Of a stretch of DNA of 64,000 bases, positions 63,793-64,000 are shown one piece after another (within the stretch, counting starts at the first letter, position 1; each line of letters begins with the position of its first letter). Below the pieces are notes generated by a model. It was not told the DNA's origin, made no database searches, and saw only the letters and a program-made list of their open reading frames with translations. Source of the stretch: Desulfobacteraceae bacterium (GTDB taxonomy: Bacteria > Desulfobacterota > Desulfobacteria > Desulfobacterales > Desulfobacteraceae); assembly GCA_016743945.1 (NCBI GenBank), contig JADGFI010000001.1:147891-211890 (forward strand), given 5' to 3'. The translations under genes and the position numbers were made by a program.

Positions 63793-64000
63793 AGGTATTG
63801 TATCGGCAGGGGCGTTGTAACTATTAAACAAAGAGTTGCCACGATATAAAAATTTGCATTAGTTTACCCCAAAAACCTTCTTGCGATCAGCAATGAATTT
63901 ATTAAATCAGTGAGGTCTGATATTTTGAATTTTTATTCTGATCTAAAAGATTATCAAATTAATCCGACTCCAGTTTTTAAGAAAAAGCTCAATCAAAGAT

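Noticed and set aside
1..64000. CRISPR arrays, tRNA and rRNA genes
   Set aside because: No regularly spaced direct repeats of 24-40 bases and no tRNA-like cloverleaf or conserved T-loop sequence were seen outside coding regions; a tRNAscan/Infernal run would settle it.

Overview
The window looks like a chromosomal segment of a strictly anaerobic, probably sulfate-reducing deltaproteobacterium (Desulfobacterota, Desulfobacteraceae-like). This is inferred from gene content: a monofunctional nickel CO dehydrogenase, an Na+-NQR operon, a split archaeal-type glutamate synthase rich in Fe-S domains, several long-chain acyl-CoA synthetases and a sigma-54 activator. No rRNA, tRNA, CRISPR array or intact insertion sequence was seen.

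Layout. 0.3-10 kb: lipid/acyl-CoA activation (two acyl-CoA synthetases, a MaoC hydratase) with a large TPR-GAF-sigma-54 activator, a MarR repressor with a tandem operator, a shikimate-kinase-family protein and an HTH/binding-protein regulator. 10-13.6 kb: a double-Cache chemoreceptor, a NifX-like protein and an acyltransferase. 13.7-19.8 kb: a three-gene glutamate synthase operon followed by a GAF-ANTAR regulator. 19.8-21.6 kb, minus strand: a ParB-like/Lrp-RAM fusion with a metallophosphoesterase.

21.6-30.7 kb holds the most unusual locus. It is one plus-strand cluster: a helical hypothetical protein, a triple TIR-like protein, a membrane-anchored nSTAND NTPase with TPRs, a 69-residue peptide ending in seven tandem Trp-X-Asn triads, two radical-SAM/SPASM proteins and an ABC exporter. 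The peptide plus two maturases plus exporter reads as a RiPP pathway of the three-residue-cyclophane (triceptide) type. The TIR and STAND/TPR partners recall the gene set of actinobacterial FxsA/B/C/T systems. I infer a peptide-based signalling or conflict system.

31-42.4 kb: a polar amino-acid ABC transporter with an internal terminator, an AHL-lactonase-like metallo-hydrolase, CO dehydrogenase CooS behind a long folded leader, TetR and GntR regulators, an AEC transporter, acetate kinase, a spermidine-synthase-like methyltransferase-fold protein and MobB. 42.9-48.6 kb: a type IV pilus minor pilin/PilY1 operon. 48.7-54.3 kb: an MFS transporter, an HD-GYP response regulator, a cyclophilin, a small hypothetical gene and a convergent pair of glycosyltransferase-family genes. 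54.5-63.4 kb: nqrABCDEF, whose NqrA carries two complete 4Fe-4S motifs, directly followed by pyrD-pyrK-pyrE and a Cys-rich DUF3795 protein. A possible IS5-type transposase remnant and a zinc-ribbon gene close the window.

Functional assignments are made by reading motifs and overall similarity to remembered families. No database search was run.
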